DNA from: Bog-473 sp963706555
GTDB lineage: Bacteria > Actinomycetota > Acidimicrobiia > Acidimicrobiales > RAAP-2
DNA: 64,000 nucleotides
Direction of reading: 5' to 3'
Assembly: GCA_963706555.1 (NCBI GenBank)
Contig: OY970164.1
Coordinates: 1,674,001 to 1,738,000 of the forward strand
Translations under genes and position numbers: made by a program
Part shown: positions 8,986 through 18,723 of the stretch, in pieces
How the letters are laid out: the number at the start of each line of letters is the position of its first letter
Numbering within the stretch: position 1 is the first letter of the stretch
Notes under the pieces: model-generated
Databases searched by the model: none
What the model was told of the DNA's origin: nothing
The model's input: the letters and a program-made list of their open reading frames with translations, nothing else

Positions 8986-10410
8986 TCAGTGCCCGAGGAG
9001 GCGCTCCATGTGATGGGCCAAGCGGCTCGGTCGACCCTTGCGCTCCTCGGTCTGATCGGCCAGTTTCATCGTCCACAGCCCGGCGTTGACGCCGAGCCAG
9101 CGCAGCGGCTCGGGCTCCCACGGACGCGAGCGGTGGTTCACCCATGGGAGTTCGGTGAGCTCTGTGGCAGATCCGGTGATGAGATCGGCCAACGTGCGAC
9201 CCGCGAGGTTGGTGGTGGCGACACCGTCGCCCACGTACCCCCCGGCCCAGGCGAGGCCGAGCTGAGGGTCGAAGCCGACCGAAGAATGCCAGTCGCGGGG
9301 AATGCCGAGTGGTCCACCCCATGCGTGGGTGAACTGGGAGACGTCGAGCGCGGGGAACAGGTCGATCACGGTTTCGCGCAGCAGCTTGTGGACAGCCGGT
9401 GTCGCATCGAAGGACGGCCGTACGTCGGAGCCGAAGTGGTAGGGCGCGCCGCGCCCGCCGAAGGCGATCCGGCCGTCAGCGGTGCGTTGCCCGTAAATGA
9501 TCATGTGCCGGTAGTCGGTGAAGGTGGCCCGATGGTCAAGTCCCGCGTCGGCCCAGAAGGCGTCGCTCAACGGCTCGGTCGCCACCATGAGCGAGTACAC
9601 CGGCACCAGCGTGCGTCGCTGGCCGGGCAGTGTCGAGGTCCAGGCCTCGACGGCGCGTACGACCACGTCGGCCTTGATTGCACCCGCGGTGGTGCGCACG
9701 AGGGGCGAGCGCCCCGGCCCGCCCGCGACGATGTCGATGACCTCGGTGTGTTCGTGAATCGTGACGCCCCGACGTTCGACCGCGTCCGCCAGGCCCCGGG
9801 CGAGGACCGCGGGCTGAATGGCGGCGCAGTGCGGGGTGAAGGTGGCGCCGAGCATGCCCTCGAGGCCGATGAGTGAGGCGGCGTCGCCGGCATCGAGCCA
9901 GCGCAGATCCTCCTCCCCGAAACCCAGGGCACGGGCCTGCTCCACGTCGGCCAGGGCCCGGGCCCTCTGGGCCGGGGTGCGAGCCGCATCGACCGTGCCG
10001 CCCTTCGCAAAGTGGCAGTCGATGCCCTCTTCGAGGGCGGCGGCGCCCACCTCGTCGACGGTGGACTGCATGGCCCGCCGCATCCGGCGCATCGCGTCGA
10101 GGCCGTAGAGCCGGGCCAGTGCGCTATCGGAGGTGGAGAACAGCGCCGAGCACCACCCGCCGTTGCGGCCTGAGGCGCCGAAGCCCACCACTTCCTTGTC
10201 CACCACGACAATGCGCAGGGCCGGGTCGGCCAGAGCCAACGCGCGTGCCGTCCATAGGCCGGTGAAGCCCGCGCCGACGATGCAGACGTCGGCCTCGAGG
10301 TCGCCGGCCAAAGGGGGGCGTGAGGGTAGCGGGCCCGGGATGGCGTCCCACCAGAGAGAGAGGTGGCGGTAGCCGTCCACTCCCTCTGGGCCGCTTACAC
10401 CCGGCTCCAC
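8986..10410 (-). CDS. FAD-dependent amine oxidase, PuuB-like
   Basis: 474 residues of the DAO (glycine oxidase / gamma-glutamylputrescine oxidase) family. The Rossmann FAD motif VCIVGAGFTGLWTA is at about residues 43-56, followed by the family segment GFGASGRNGGWCSALFS and the C-terminal WAGGYVGDGVATTNLAGR. Predicted to oxidise a secondary or gamma-glutamylated amine to the aldehyde with release of H2O2. The GTG at 10410 overlaps the end of the upstream aminotransferase gene by 16 bases; a GTG at 10380 is an alternative. The grouping with an aminotransferase, Lrp regulator and aminobutyraldehyde dehydrogenase supports polyamine degradation. Substrate assignment is inference. Confidence 0.82.
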   Translation of the reverse strand: MEPGVSGPEGVDGYRHLSLWWDAIPGPLPSRPPLAGDLEADVCIVGAGFTGLWTARALALADPALRIVVVDKEVVGFGASGRNGGWCSALFSTSDSALARLYGLDAMRRMRRAMQSTVDEVGAAALEEGIDCHFAKGGTVDAARTPAQRARALADVEQARALGFGEEDLRWLDAGDAASLIGLEGMLGATFTPHCAAIQPAVLARGLADAVERRGVTIHEHTEVIDIVAGGPGRSPLVRTTAGAIKADVVVRAVEAWTSTLPGQRRTLVPVYSLMVATEPLSDAFWADAGLDHRATFTDYRHMIIYGQRTADGRIAFGGRGAPYHFGSDVRPSFDATPAVHKLLRETVIDLFPALDVSQFTHAWGGPLGIPRDWHSSVGFDPQLGLAWAGGYVGDGVATTNLAGRTLADLITGSATELTELPWVNHRSRPWEPEPLRWLGVNAGLWTMKLADQTEERKGRPSRLAHHMERLLGH

Positions 10411-11771
10411 GCCTCAGTCAGTACCTCGCGCAGGGTGGTGACCATGAAGTCGATCTCCTCTTGCCCGCAGATGAGCGGTGGCGAGAGTTGCACCACCGGG
10501 TCGCCCCGATCGTCGGCCCGGCAGATGAGGCCGGCCTCGAACAGGGCACCGGAGAGAAAGCCCCGCAGGAGCCGCTCGGACTCCTCGTCGTCAAAGGACA
10601 GCCGTGTCGTCTTGTCCTTCACCAGCTCGATGCCGTAGAAGAATCCCGCGCCACGCACATTGCCCACGATCGGCAGGTCGTAGAGCGTCTCGAGTGCGGA
10701 GCGGAAGCCCGCTTCTGTCGACTGCACGTGCTGGAGGATCTGCTCTCCCTCGAACACATCGAGGTTGGCCAGGGCGACGGCGCAACTCACCGGGTGACCG
10801 GCAAACGTGAAGCCGTGGAGGAATGACGCGCCCTCTTTCAGGAACGGCTCCATCAGGCGGTCCGAGGCGATCATGGCTCCGAGAGGGGCGTACCCGGAGG
10901 TCAACCCCTTGGCCACCGTGATGATGTCCGGTTGGTACCCGAAGCGATCAGCCCCGAACCAGTAGCCGAGGCGACCGAAGGCGCAGATCACCTCGTCGGA
11001 GACCAGGAGCACGCCATGGCGATCGCAGATGTCACGCACCCGCTGGAAATATCCGGGCGGAGGGGGGAAGCAACCGCCGGCGTTCTGCACGGGCTCCAGA
11101 TAGACCGCGGCAACGGTGTCCGCGCCCTCGCGGATGATCGCCCGCTCGATCTCGTCGGCGGCCCACCGCCCGAACGCCTCTTCGTCGTCGGCGAAGACCG
11201 GTGCCCGGTAGAAATTGGTGTTCGGGACCTTGATGGCCCCACCGACCAGCGGCTCGAACGGCGTCTTCAGGTCGGGGATGCCGGTGATGGACAGCGCACC
11301 CATGGTGGTCCCGTGGTACGCGATCTCGCGGCTGATGACCTTGGTGCGCTGCGGTTGGCCGGTGATACGGAAGTACTGTCGGACCAGCTTCCAGGCGGAT
11401 TCGACCGCTTCGGAACCACCTGAGGTGAAGAAGATGCGATTGAGGTCACCGGGCGCGTAGCCGGCCAGGCGCTCGGCCAATTCGATGGCACGGGGGTGGG
11501 CGTAGGTCCACAGGGGGAAGTAGGCCAACGTGCTGGCCTGCTTGGCACCGGCCTCGGCCAGCTCGGTGCGTCCGTGGCCCAGCTGGGACGTGAAGAGTCC
11601 GGCCAGGCCGTCGAGGTAGCGCTTCCCGTGCTGGTCCCACACGTACGCGCCCTCGCCGCGCACCATCACCGGGACCTCATGGGTCTCGTAGGAGCCCATC
11701 CGGCTGAAGTGCATCCACAGGTGACGGCGCGCCCGTTCGCTCAGGTCGGAATTCTCGGGATTGCTGCTCAT
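10395..11771 (-). CDS. Class III (omega-amino acid) aminotransferase
   Basis: 458 residues, PLP-dependent fold I. The PLP lysine is K288 in TVAKGLTSGYAPLGA, with the upstream SDEVICAFGR aspartate and the phosphate-binding FTSGGSEAVE near 115. The FAGHPVSCAVALANL block is the usual C-terminal family mark. Members act on putrescine, GABA, beta-alanine or taurine with pyruvate or 2-oxoglutarate as acceptor. In this setting a putrescine:pyruvate or GABA aminotransferase is likely, and the alanine dehydrogenase at 13961 would recycle alanine to pyruvate. It is translated just before the PuuB-like gene and probably co-transcribed with it. Confidence 0.86.
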   Translation of the reverse strand: MSSNPENSDLSERARRHLWMHFSRMGSYETHEVPVMVRGEGAYVWDQHGKRYLDGLAGLFTSQLGHGRTELAEAGAKQASTLAYFPLWTYAHPRAIELAERLAGYAPGDLNRIFFTSGGSEAVESAWKLVRQYFRITGQPQRTKVISREIAYHGTTMGALSITGIPDLKTPFEPLVGGAIKVPNTNFYRAPVFADDEEAFGRWAADEIERAIIREGADTVAAVYLEPVQNAGGCFPPPPGYFQRVRDICDRHGVLLVSDEVICAFGRLGYWFGADRFGYQPDIITVAKGLTSGYAPLGAMIASDRLMEPFLKEGASFLHGFTFAGHPVSCAVALANLDVFEGEQILQHVQSTEAGFRSALETLYDLPIVGNVRGAGFFYGIELVKDKTTRLSFDDEESERLLRGFLSGALFEAGLICRADDRGDPVVQLSPPLICGQEEIDFMVTTLREVLTEAWSRV

Positions 11772-11811
11772 GATTCCTCCACTCGGATGGCTGTGACGGT
11801 GAGATCGGACC

Positions 11812-12324
11812 TCACCGCGTGCCCCATGTATATGTCTGCTTGGCCAGCTTCAGATAAAGAAACGTCTCGGTTGAGCGCACCCCGGCGATGGAGCGCACCG
11901 AATCGTTGAGCACGTGAAGAAGGCGTTCGTCGTCCTCGCAGACCACTTCGGCCAGGAGGTCGAAGGAACCGGCGCACATGACGACATAGTCGACCTCGGC
12001 CACGGCGGACAGCTTGTCGGCCACGACCCGCACGTCACCTTCGACGGTGATGCCGATCATGGCTTGGCGGGTGAAGCCGAGTTGGAGTGGATCCGTGACG
12101 GCGACGATCTGCATGATGCCGGTTTCACGCAGGCGCTGGACCCGGCGGCGCACGGCCGCTTCGGACAGACCCACCGCTTCGGCGATGGCCCCGTACGGTT
12201 GGCGCCCGTCACGCTGGAGGGCCTCGATGATGGCCCGGTTGGCCTCATCGAGCAGGGTCGTCCCGCCAGGACCCCCTTCGAGTTCAGTGGTGTTCAATTC
12301 CGTCGGCCCGTCCGTTTCGGACAT
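11812..12324 (-). CDS. Lrp/AsnC-family transcriptional regulator
   Basis: 170 residues from the ATG at 12324, which has GAGGAG four bases upstream; the frame extends to 12366 but without a better site. The N-terminal AsnC helix-turn-helix (YGAIAEAVGLSEAAVRRRVQ) is followed by the RAM ligand-binding domain (GITVEGDVRVVADKLSAV, VCEDDERLLHVLND). It lies between an aminotransferase and a divergent aldehyde dehydrogenase, so an amino acid or polyamine signal controlling both is expected. Repeated GCAGAATTC boxes fill the intergenic region and one overlaps its own probable -10. Confidence 0.9.
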   Translation of the reverse strand: MSETDGPTELNTTELEGGPGGTTLLDEANRAIIEALQRDGRQPYGAIAEAVGLSEAAVRRRVQRLRETGIMQIVAVTDPLQLGFTRQAMIGITVEGDVRVVADKLSAVAEVDYVVMCAGSFDLLAEVVCEDDERLLHVLNDSVRSIAGVRSTETFLYLKLAKQTYTWGTR

Positions 12325-12376
12325 GCGACTCCTCATAGCGATGGTCTCACCGTGGGTGGCTCGCAACCCCCGATGT

Positions 12377-12449
12377 GCAGAATTCTTTCATATGGACACT
12401 ATCAGTCAAGCAGAATTCGGCGTTTCACGTTAGATTTCTTGCGGAATCG
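12377..12449. promoter_or_regulatory. Phased GCAGAATTC boxes in the AsnC / dehydrogenase intergenic region
   Basis: GCAGAATTC occurs at 12377-12385 and 12410-12418, with a relaxed copy GCGGAATCG at 12441-12449. The spacings of 33 and 31 bases are close to three helical turns. On the minus strand TTGACT (12409-12404) and AGAATT (12386-12381) are separated by 17 bases and form a plausible promoter for the regulator, overlapped by the first box. This fits a cooperative, DNA-wrapping Lrp-type operator, by inference. Confidence 0.5.
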
Positions 12450-12530
12450 CTTGTTGCCATACGTCCGTTCTGTGATTCTCTAGTTGCGAGCCGATCCCGG
12501 AGACCACGAAGAAGAGGAAAGGGAGCCCAC

Positions 12531-13957
12531 GTGCGCAGGTTGCAGAACTTCATTGGTGGCACCTATGTCGACGCCGAGGACGGTCCGACGGCCCCCTTGC
12601 TCAACCCCTCGACGGGTGAGCCCTTCGCCGAGGCCCCGGTCTCGGGCGCGGCCGACGTCGACCGGGCGCTCGAGGTGGCCGCGGAGGCGTTCACCTCATG
12701 GCGCCGCACGACTCCTTCCGAGCGGAGCCTGGCCCTGTTCCGTATCGCTGACGCCATCGAGTCGCGGGGGAGGAACTGGTCCGGGTCGAGTGCGAGAACA
12801 CGGGGAAGCCGTTCCAGCTGACGATGGACGAAGAACTCCCGCCCGGGATGGACCAGATCCGCTTCTTCGCCGGCGCGGCGCGGCACCTGCAGGGACTCGC
12901 TGCGGCGGAGTACATGGCGGGGCACACCTCCTTCATACGGCGTGAGCCGATCGGGGTCTGCGGTGCGGTGACCCCGTGGAATTACCCGTTCATGATGGCC
13001 ATCTGGAAATTCGCACCAGCGTTGGCGGCCGGCAACACCATGGTGCTGAAGCCCTCGGACACGACGCCGGTCAGCACACTGCTCATGGCCGAGATCATGG
13101 CGGAGTACCTCCCGCCCGGGGTCTTCAACGTGGTCTGTGGAGACCGCGACACCGGCCGGGCCCTCGTGGCCTCGTCCGTACCGGGCATGGTGTCGGTCAC
13201 AGGTTCTGTGCGCGCCGGCATGGAAGTCGCCGCGACGGCGGCGCCCACCCTCAAGCGTGTTCATCTGGAGCTCGGGGGCAAGGCCCCGGTGATCGTCTTC
13301 GATGACGCCGACCTGACCGTGGCCGCCGCCGGCATTGCGGGTGCGGGCTACTTCAACGCCGGGCAGGACTGCACCGCAGCGACCCGGGTGTTGGCCGGGC
13401 CAGGCGTGCACGACGACTTCCTCGCGGCATTGGTGGAACAAGCCGAAGGGACCGTCGTCGGCGGCACCGACGTGGAAGACGCGGATTTCGGGCCTCTGAA
13501 CAATCCCAACCAGCTCGAGCGAGTGAGCGGATTCATCGAGCGGACACCTTCCCACGCCTCGGTGCTGACGGGCGGCACAGCCGTGGGGGAGCGAGGGTAC
13601 TGCTACGCGCCAACCGTTGTCGCTGGGCTGCGCCAGGACGACGAACTGGTGCAGTCCGAGGTGTTCGGCCCCGTGATCACCGTCCAGAAATTCAGCGACG
13701 AGGCGGAAGCACTGCGTTGGGCCAATGGCGTCGAGTACGGGCTGGCGTCCTCGGTCTGGACGCGCGACCACGGGCGCGCGATGCGCATGGCGCGGGATCT
13801 GGACTACGGCTGCGTGTGGATCAACACCCACATCCCGCTCGTCGCCGAGATGCCCCACGGCGGCTTCAAGCGCTCGGGTTACGGCAAGGACCTCTCTTCG
13901 TACGGGTTCGAGGACTACACCCGGGTCAAGCATGTGATGAGCAACATTGAGGAGTGA
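12531..13957 (+). CDS. Gamma-aminobutyraldehyde dehydrogenase (one frameshift)
   Basis: About 475 residues once one base is restored. The GTG start at 12531 follows AAAGGGAG. The first 80 residues (RLQNFIGGTYVDAEDG) are in one frame and the rest (from about 12771) in the next. The break is at the five-G run 12766-12770, where a sixth G would give ESRGEELVRVECENTGKPF, the standard family sequence. Catalytic residues are intact: the Glu of LELGGKAP and the Cys of NAGQDCTAATR. TPWNYPFMMAIWKFAPALAA is typical of the YdcW/PatD group that turns 4-aminobutanal into GABA. It is followed after three bases by alanine dehydrogenase. The break is probably a sequencing error. Confidence 0.82.
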
Positions 13958-13960
13958 GCG

Positions 13961-15082
13961 GTGATCATCGGGATTCCCAAGGAAGTCAAGGACGACGAGT
14001 ACCGGGTGGCGATCACGCCGGCCGGCGTGCGGGAACTGACCTCGGCCGGCCACACGGTCTACGTGGAAGAGGGCGCCGGGGTGGGCTCGTCCATGCCCGA
14101 CGGGGAATTCGAGCGAACCGGTGCGCGCATCGTCCCTGAGGCCGACGACGTCTGGGCCGAGTCGGACCTGGTGTGCAAGGTGAAAGAGCCCGTGTCGTCG
14201 GAGTACAAGCGACTCGGGGCCCGCCAAGGGCAGACGCTCTTCACCTACCTCCACCTGGCCGCGTCCCGCGAATGCACCGACGCCCTCGTGGCGGGCGGCA
14301 ATGTGGCGATTGCCTACGAGACGGTGCGCCTGCCCGACAACTCACTGCCGCTCCTGGCGCCGATGAGCGAGGTGGCGGGCCGGATGGCGCCGCTCATGGG
14401 CGCACACCATCTCATGCGCCCGGGCGGCGGCCGCGGGGTGCTGGTCGCGGGCGTTCCCGGCGTGCGGGCGGCGCGGGTCGTGATCCTCGGCGCCGGGGTA
14501 TCGGGGATGGCGGCCGCCACGCTCGCGGTGGGTATGCACTCCGACGTCTACATCCTCGACCGCAACCTGGACCGTCTGCGCGACGTCGACCACCATTTCC
14601 GCGGCGCACTCGAGACCGTGGCGTCGTCCCAACATGCGATCGAAGAGGTCTGCATCGACGCCGACATCGTGATCGGCGCCGTACTCGTGGTCGGGGCCCG
14701 GGCGCCACGGCTGGTCTCCGACGCCCTGGTCGAACAGATGCGCGTCGGCTCGGTGCTGGTGGACATTTCGGTCGACCAGGGCGGTTGCTTCGAGTCGACC
14801 CGCCCGACGACGCACTCGAACCCCACCTTCGAGGTGAACGGTTCGATCTTCTACTGCGTGGCCAACATGCCGGGCGCGGTTCCCCACACCTCGACGCACG
14901 CCCTGGCCAACGCCACCCTGCCGTACACCCTGAGCATCGCCGCCCACGGCTGGAAGGATGCGGCGCGAGCCGATCAGGCCTTGGCCGAGGGTGTCAACGT
15001 GGCAGCAGGACATGTGGTGTACGAGCCGGTCGCCGAGGCGCACGGTCTCCCGTTCACGCCGTTGTCCACGTTGCTCGCATAG
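13961..15082 (+). CDS. ald: Alanine dehydrogenase
   Basis: 373 residues, full length. It starts with MIIGIPKEVKDDEYRVAITPAG, broken here only by a GTG start at 13961, three bases after the dehydrogenase stop. Substrate-site residues are seen in KVKEPVSSEY and YLHLAA, and the NAD-binding VILGAGVSGMAAA lies at about residues 174-186. It interconverts L-alanine and pyruvate plus ammonia with NAD. Cotranscription with the aldehyde dehydrogenase and proximity to a class III aminotransferase suggest that it regenerates pyruvate used as amino acceptor. Confidence 0.95.
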   Translation: MIIGIPKEVKDDEYRVAITPAGVRELTSAGHTVYVEEGAGVGSSMPDGEFERTGARIVPEADDVWAESDLVCKVKEPVSSEYKRLGARQGQTLFTYLHLAASRECTDALVAGGNVAIAYETVRLPDNSLPLLAPMSEVAGRMAPLMGAHHLMRPGGGRGVLVAGVPGVRAARVVILGAGVSGMAAATLAVGMHSDVYILDRNLDRLRDVDHHFRGALETVASSQHAIEEVCIDADIVIGAVLVVGARAPRLVSDALVEQMRVGSVLVDISVDQGGCFESTRPTTHSNPTFEVNGSIFYCVANMPGAVPHTSTHALANATLPYTLSIAAHGWKDAARADQALAEGVNVAAGHVVYEPVAEAHGLPFTPLSTLLA

Positions 15083-15349
15083 GGGCACATCGCAAAGGGG
15101 CGATCGGGGCACGTCCCCTCGCACGTGCGCGAACCTCTCGTCGAGCCGTGTAGCCTTGCTCCATGTCTCTTTGAGCCCCGCTTCTGCGTTCCTGCGCCCA
15201 ATGGCGCAGTCGAACTGCCCGCGTGGTGCGCAAGCCGACCATCCGGCTCTGGCACTTCCTTCGCTATGCCCGTGCGCCCGTGTACGGCGCCGTCCACCCC
15301 TGAGCAGCACCGCGTTCCCCGCACGACAACCTTGATCAGAGATCCCCAC

Positions 15350-16591
15350 ATGCAACCCGACTCCACACACGCACAACGACCCGGCCGCCGCCTGCGGATT
15401 GCCACCGCGCTCCAGGTGGTGCTGGCGGCCGGGAACGGCCTGGCCTATGTCGCGCTCTCGCTGCGCGTCTATCAGGAGACGCACTCGACCTTGGCGGTCA
15501 CGGTGGTGTTGCTCGCCGGCGGACTGCCCGTCGTCCTGCTCGCTCCGCTCTCGGGTCTTCTGCTCGACCGCATGCCCATGGGACGGCTATTGGTCGGCGC
15601 CGGCCTCCTCGTCGCGGCCGCCCTCACGGGATTGGCATTCGCCCACTCCTTGACCGCCACGGTGCTCCTCGTACTGGGGTTCGGCGTGGCGGACAGCATT
15701 CTGGAGCCGGGCCTCACCGCGGCTATTCCGCAACTGGCCGGTGACGTCCCGTTGGTGCGCGCCACCAGCCGGCTGCAAGGCGCGGCGATGGCCGGCACCG
15801 CGATCGGGCCACTCCTGGCCGGCCTCGTCGGGAGCACCGGCGGGACGACGACCGCCCTCCTCCTCGGCGCGGTGGTTTCCATCGTCTTCAGCGCCGGCAT
15901 CTCGACGCTCGGCCTTCGCTCCACCCGGGCCCCTGTGCCGCATGGCGCCGACGACGGCGTCGCGGCGGGTGTTCGTTACCTCAGGCGGGACCGGCCCATG
16001 GGGCTGCTCGTTCTCGTGGTCTCGGCCGTCATTGCGTGCATGGGCGTCACCATGGTGGCCGAATTGTTCCTGGCCGAAAAGGTGTTGCACGGTGGGACCA
16101 CCGGCTACGCCCTCCTCATCACGGCCTGGACGGGTGGCATGACCCTCGGTACCGTGATCGCCGGCCGCCTTCCGGCCCGCCTGCTTGCGCCGGGAATTGT
16201 GGCCGGCCTAGTGGTGCTCGGGCTCGGTGTCGCCGTCGGCGCACTCGCACCCACCATGTGGATCGCGATCGCGGCCTACGGGATCGGTGGCATCGGCGAC
16301 GGGATGCAGGTGGTGGGTGCGCGCACGCTCCTCCTGCAGCGCGCGCCCGAGCACATCGCAGGACGCGCCTGCGCAGTGTTCATGGGCCTTACGTTCGGCG
16401 CTGTTTCCGTCGGCATGGCCCTCTCGGCACCCTTGGTCGCGCTCTTCGGCGTCCGGGGTGCGCTCTTCGCCGCCGGTGCTGCCAGCATTCTGGCGGCGCT
16501 CGTGGCGCTCGGGCTCCGGTTGCACCGTCTCCGGGGCGAACCCGTGCTCGAGATGCAGCCGATCGGCCATGCGATGCTGCCGGTAGCTTGA
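15350..16591 (+). CDS. Major facilitator superfamily transporter
   Basis: 413 residues, about twelve membrane segments. The N-terminal half includes LLLDRMPMGRLLVGAG, the cytoplasmic loop 2-3 position of MFS proteins, and FGVADSILEPGLTAAIPQLAG in the region where enterobactin exporter-like (EntS) proteins have a conserved motif. The substrate is unknown; a small-molecule efflux role is the likely one. The ATG at 15350 has no strong ribosome binding site. The 267 bases before it contain no gene I can support and only a weak TAGCCT box near 15150. Confidence 0.78.
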   Translation: MQPDSTHAQRPGRRLRIATALQVVLAAGNGLAYVALSLRVYQETHSTLAVTVVLLAGGLPVVLLAPLSGLLLDRMPMGRLLVGAGLLVAAALTGLAFAHSLTATVLLVLGFGVADSILEPGLTAAIPQLAGDVPLVRATSRLQGAAMAGTAIGPLLAGLVGSTGGTTTALLLGAVVSIVFSAGISTLGLRSTRAPVPHGADDGVAAGVRYLRRDRPMGLLVLVVSAVIACMGVTMVAELFLAEKVLHGGTTGYALLITAWTGGMTLGTVIAGRLPARLLAPGIVAGLVVLGLGVAVGALAPTMWIAIAAYGIGGIGDGMQVVGARTLLLQRAPEHIAGRACAVFMGLTFGAVSVGMALSAPLVALFGVRGALFAAGAASILAALVALGLRLHRLRGEPVLEMQPIGHAMLPVA

Positions 16592-16596
16592 GCCGC

Positions 16597-17769
16597 GTGT
16601 CCGGAGCAGCCGTCACCCTGTCGGCGGACGAGGCCCGTCGGGTGACCCTCTTCGCACAAGGGCTGCTCGGGCCGCGGCTGCGCGGAGGACCGGCCATGAC
16701 CGTGCGACGTCTCGGCGGCGTCCAGCTCGACACCATCTCCGTGCTGGCGCGCTCGCATGAACTGGTTGCCTACGCCCGCCACGGCGCGATTCCCCGCACG
16801 TCGATCGAGGCGGCGTACTGGGGACCCGAGAGCCGCACGTTCGAGTATTGGTCCCACGCAGCCTGCGTGCTTCCGCTCGAGGATTGGGCGTCGTACGGGT
16901 TCAGGCGCCGGGCCTTCTTGGCCCGGGGGCGTCGGTGGCACCACCTGCAAGATTCGGCAGCGAGCTGCGCCGATGTCCTGCGACGTCTGCGCAACGAGGG
17001 ACCGCTGACGGCGCGCGAGCTCGGAGGTGCCAAGAAGGGCGGCACGTGGTGGGACTGGTCGGAGACCAAGATCGCCGCCGAGTGGTTGCTCGACACGGGC
17101 GAGCTCGTCTGCCGGGAGCGGCGTGGGTTCCAGCGGGTCTACGACCTGGCCGAAAGGGCCATTCCCATCGAATTAGCGCAGGCGGAGTGGACGGACGAGG
17201 AGTGTGCCATCAGGCTGGTGCAGGCAGCCGGGCGGTCGTTGGGCGTGGCCACCGCCGGTGACCTGGCCGTCTACAAGGGTCTGCCGGCGAAGTTGGTGCA
17301 ACGTGTCCTCATCGACACGGACCTCGAACCGGTGGTCGTGCAGGGCTGGGACCGGCCCGCCTACGTCGCCCCGGGAGCCACCGATGTCCTCGCGCGACGG
17401 GTCGCGACCCGCAACGTGTTGCTCTCACCCTTCGATTCGTTGACGTGGGACAGGGCACGCACCGAACGGGTCTTCGGCTTTCACCACCGGCTCGAGGCCT
17501 ACGTGCCGCGTCACAAGCGCCTGTACGGATATTTCGCCATGCCCGTGTTGGGCGGCAACAAACTGGTGGGACTGGTCGATCCGGGGCGGCGTGGGCACAC
17601 GCTGGTCGCCAAGCAGATCACGCTGCACACGAAGAGCGCGGCACGGGTGACGGCGGCGGCACTCGTCGAAGCCGCGTCGTGGGTCGGTTGTCACGACATC
17701 GCCATCGAGCGTGTGGATCCCGTCGAGCGGACGGCTGAGGTCAAAGTGCTCGTCAATGCTGCGCACTGA
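16597..17769 (+). CDS. YcaQ/AlkX-type DNA glycosylase (HTH_42 family)
   Basis: 390 residues from the GTG at 16597; a TTG at 16588 that overlaps the MFS stop is an alternative. The family is built of tandem winged helices and unhooks alkylated bases and interstrand crosslinks. The catalytic Q-x-D motif is present as Q43-L44-D45 in GGVQLDTISVLARSH. Later family blocks include FEYWSHAACVLPLEDW and LLSPFDSLTWDR with FHHRLEAYVP. The Q-x-D form agrees with YcaQ rather than the Q-x-Q form of AlkZ self-resistance enzymes. Placement directly after an exporter could hint at a toxin-resistance pair, but this is speculative. Confidence 0.83.
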   Translation: MSGAAVTLSADEARRVTLFAQGLLGPRLRGGPAMTVRRLGGVQLDTISVLARSHELVAYARHGAIPRTSIEAAYWGPESRTFEYWSHAACVLPLEDWASYGFRRRAFLARGRRWHHLQDSAASCADVLRRLRNEGPLTARELGGAKKGGTWWDWSETKIAAEWLLDTGELVCRERRGFQRVYDLAERAIPIELAQAEWTDEECAIRLVQAAGRSLGVATAGDLAVYKGLPAKLVQRVLIDTDLEPVVVQGWDRPAYVAPGATDVLARRVATRNVLLSPFDSLTWDRARTERVFGFHHRLEAYVPRHKRLYGYFAMPVLGGNKLVGLVDPGRRGHTLVAKQITLHTKSAARVTAAALVEAASWVGCHDIAIERVDPVERTAEVKVLVNAAH

Positions 17770-17772
17770 GGA

Positions 17773-18660
17773 TCAGCGGTCGCTCGCACCCTGGCGCGCC
17801 GCGAGCTCCTCGTAGACACCGAGTGATCCCCGGTAGGGCCCCGTCTGTTGCGGATGATGGAGCACCAGTTGGTCGAAGCCCAGTTCCTCATAGGGAGCGG
17901 CAAGCTCGTCGAACTGCGCCACGGAGGTGATGGCCGTCTCGACGGGTGTCCACAGCAGCACCTTGCCGATCGTCGCAGGGTCCCGCCCGTGCGCGGCGCA
18001 GGCGCTCTCGAGCGTTGTGGTCTGGGCGCGCACCGCGGCCAGCATCGTCCCGTCCGTGCGCGGGCCCGGGCCGGTCGCTCCGATCGTGACCCACTGCCGG
18101 CCGTAGAGCGCCGCCAGGTCGAGTCCACGTCGACCGCCCGCAGCGATCGTGAGGGGGAACGGGGTCTGGACGGCGCCCGGTGTGCTGGGTGTCCCGGCGG
18201 CGGCATAGTGGCGACCCGAGATGGTGGTGCGGGTGTCGGCCGCGCCATTAAGGATCGGGCGGAGGATCTGCAAGAACTCCTCGAACCGCTCCATACGTTC
18301 CTTCACGCTCCACTCGGCCTGCCCGAGTGCCGTGGCATCCGGACCGGCGCTCCCCGGTCCGACACCCAGGTCGAGGCGACCCTCGCTCAGGTCGTCCAGC
18401 GCCAACGCGTCTCTGGCCAGGGTCACCGGGTGACGGAAGTTCGGGGTGGCCACCAACGTCCCGATCCGTACCCGCCGGGTCACGCCGGCGGCAGCCGCCA
18501 GCACGGGAACGGCGGCATGCCACGGACCGTCGGGCATGCCGCCCCAACGGATGTGGTCATAGGTCCACGCCGTGGAGAAGCCGACCGCGTCGGCCCACTC
18601 CCATTGGCGCCGCGCCTCCTTCCAGCGATCGGACGGAAGAATCACCAGCCCTACGCGCAC
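17773..18660 (-). CDS. LLM-class (F420-dependent type) oxidoreductase
   Basis: 295 residues from the GTG at 18660. That start is chosen because the family begins VRVGLVILPSDRW and because TAGCTT lies exactly seven bases upstream with no ribosome binding site, which suggests a leaderless transcript. It is a luciferase-like TIM barrel: EWADAVGFSTAWTYDH, LATDPNFRHP-like RIGTLVATPNFRHP, and GPGSAG for cofactor phosphate binding. Most actinobacterial members use F420 rather than FMN. The substrate is unknown. Confidence 0.83.
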   Translation of the reverse strand: MRVGLVILPSDRWKEARRQWEWADAVGFSTAWTYDHIRWGGMPDGPWHAAVPVLAAAAGVTRRVRIGTLVATPNFRHPVTLARDALALDDLSEGRLDLGVGPGSAGPDATALGQAEWSVKERMERFEEFLQILRPILNGAADTRTTISGRHYAAAGTPSTPGAVQTPFPLTIAAGGRRGLDLAALYGRQWVTIGATGPGPRTDGTMLAAVRAQTTTLESACAAHGRDPATIGKVLLWTPVETAITSVAQFDELAAPYEELGFDQLVLHHPQQTGPYRGSLGVYEELAARQGASDR

Positions 18661-18723
18661 GCCGGTCAAGCTACTGCAGCGTCGGCGAGCCGAGGGGTGC
18701 AAGGGCGCCGGCGGACATCGTGA

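Noticed and set aside
12563..14254. Long antisense reading frame over the aldehyde and alanine dehydrogenases
   Set aside because: It opposes two strongly supported genes, is rich in Arg/His/Gly and matches no family; high-GC codon shadow. The same applies to 29704-31836, 44750-46747, 46998-48536 and 54240-55514 on the minus strand.
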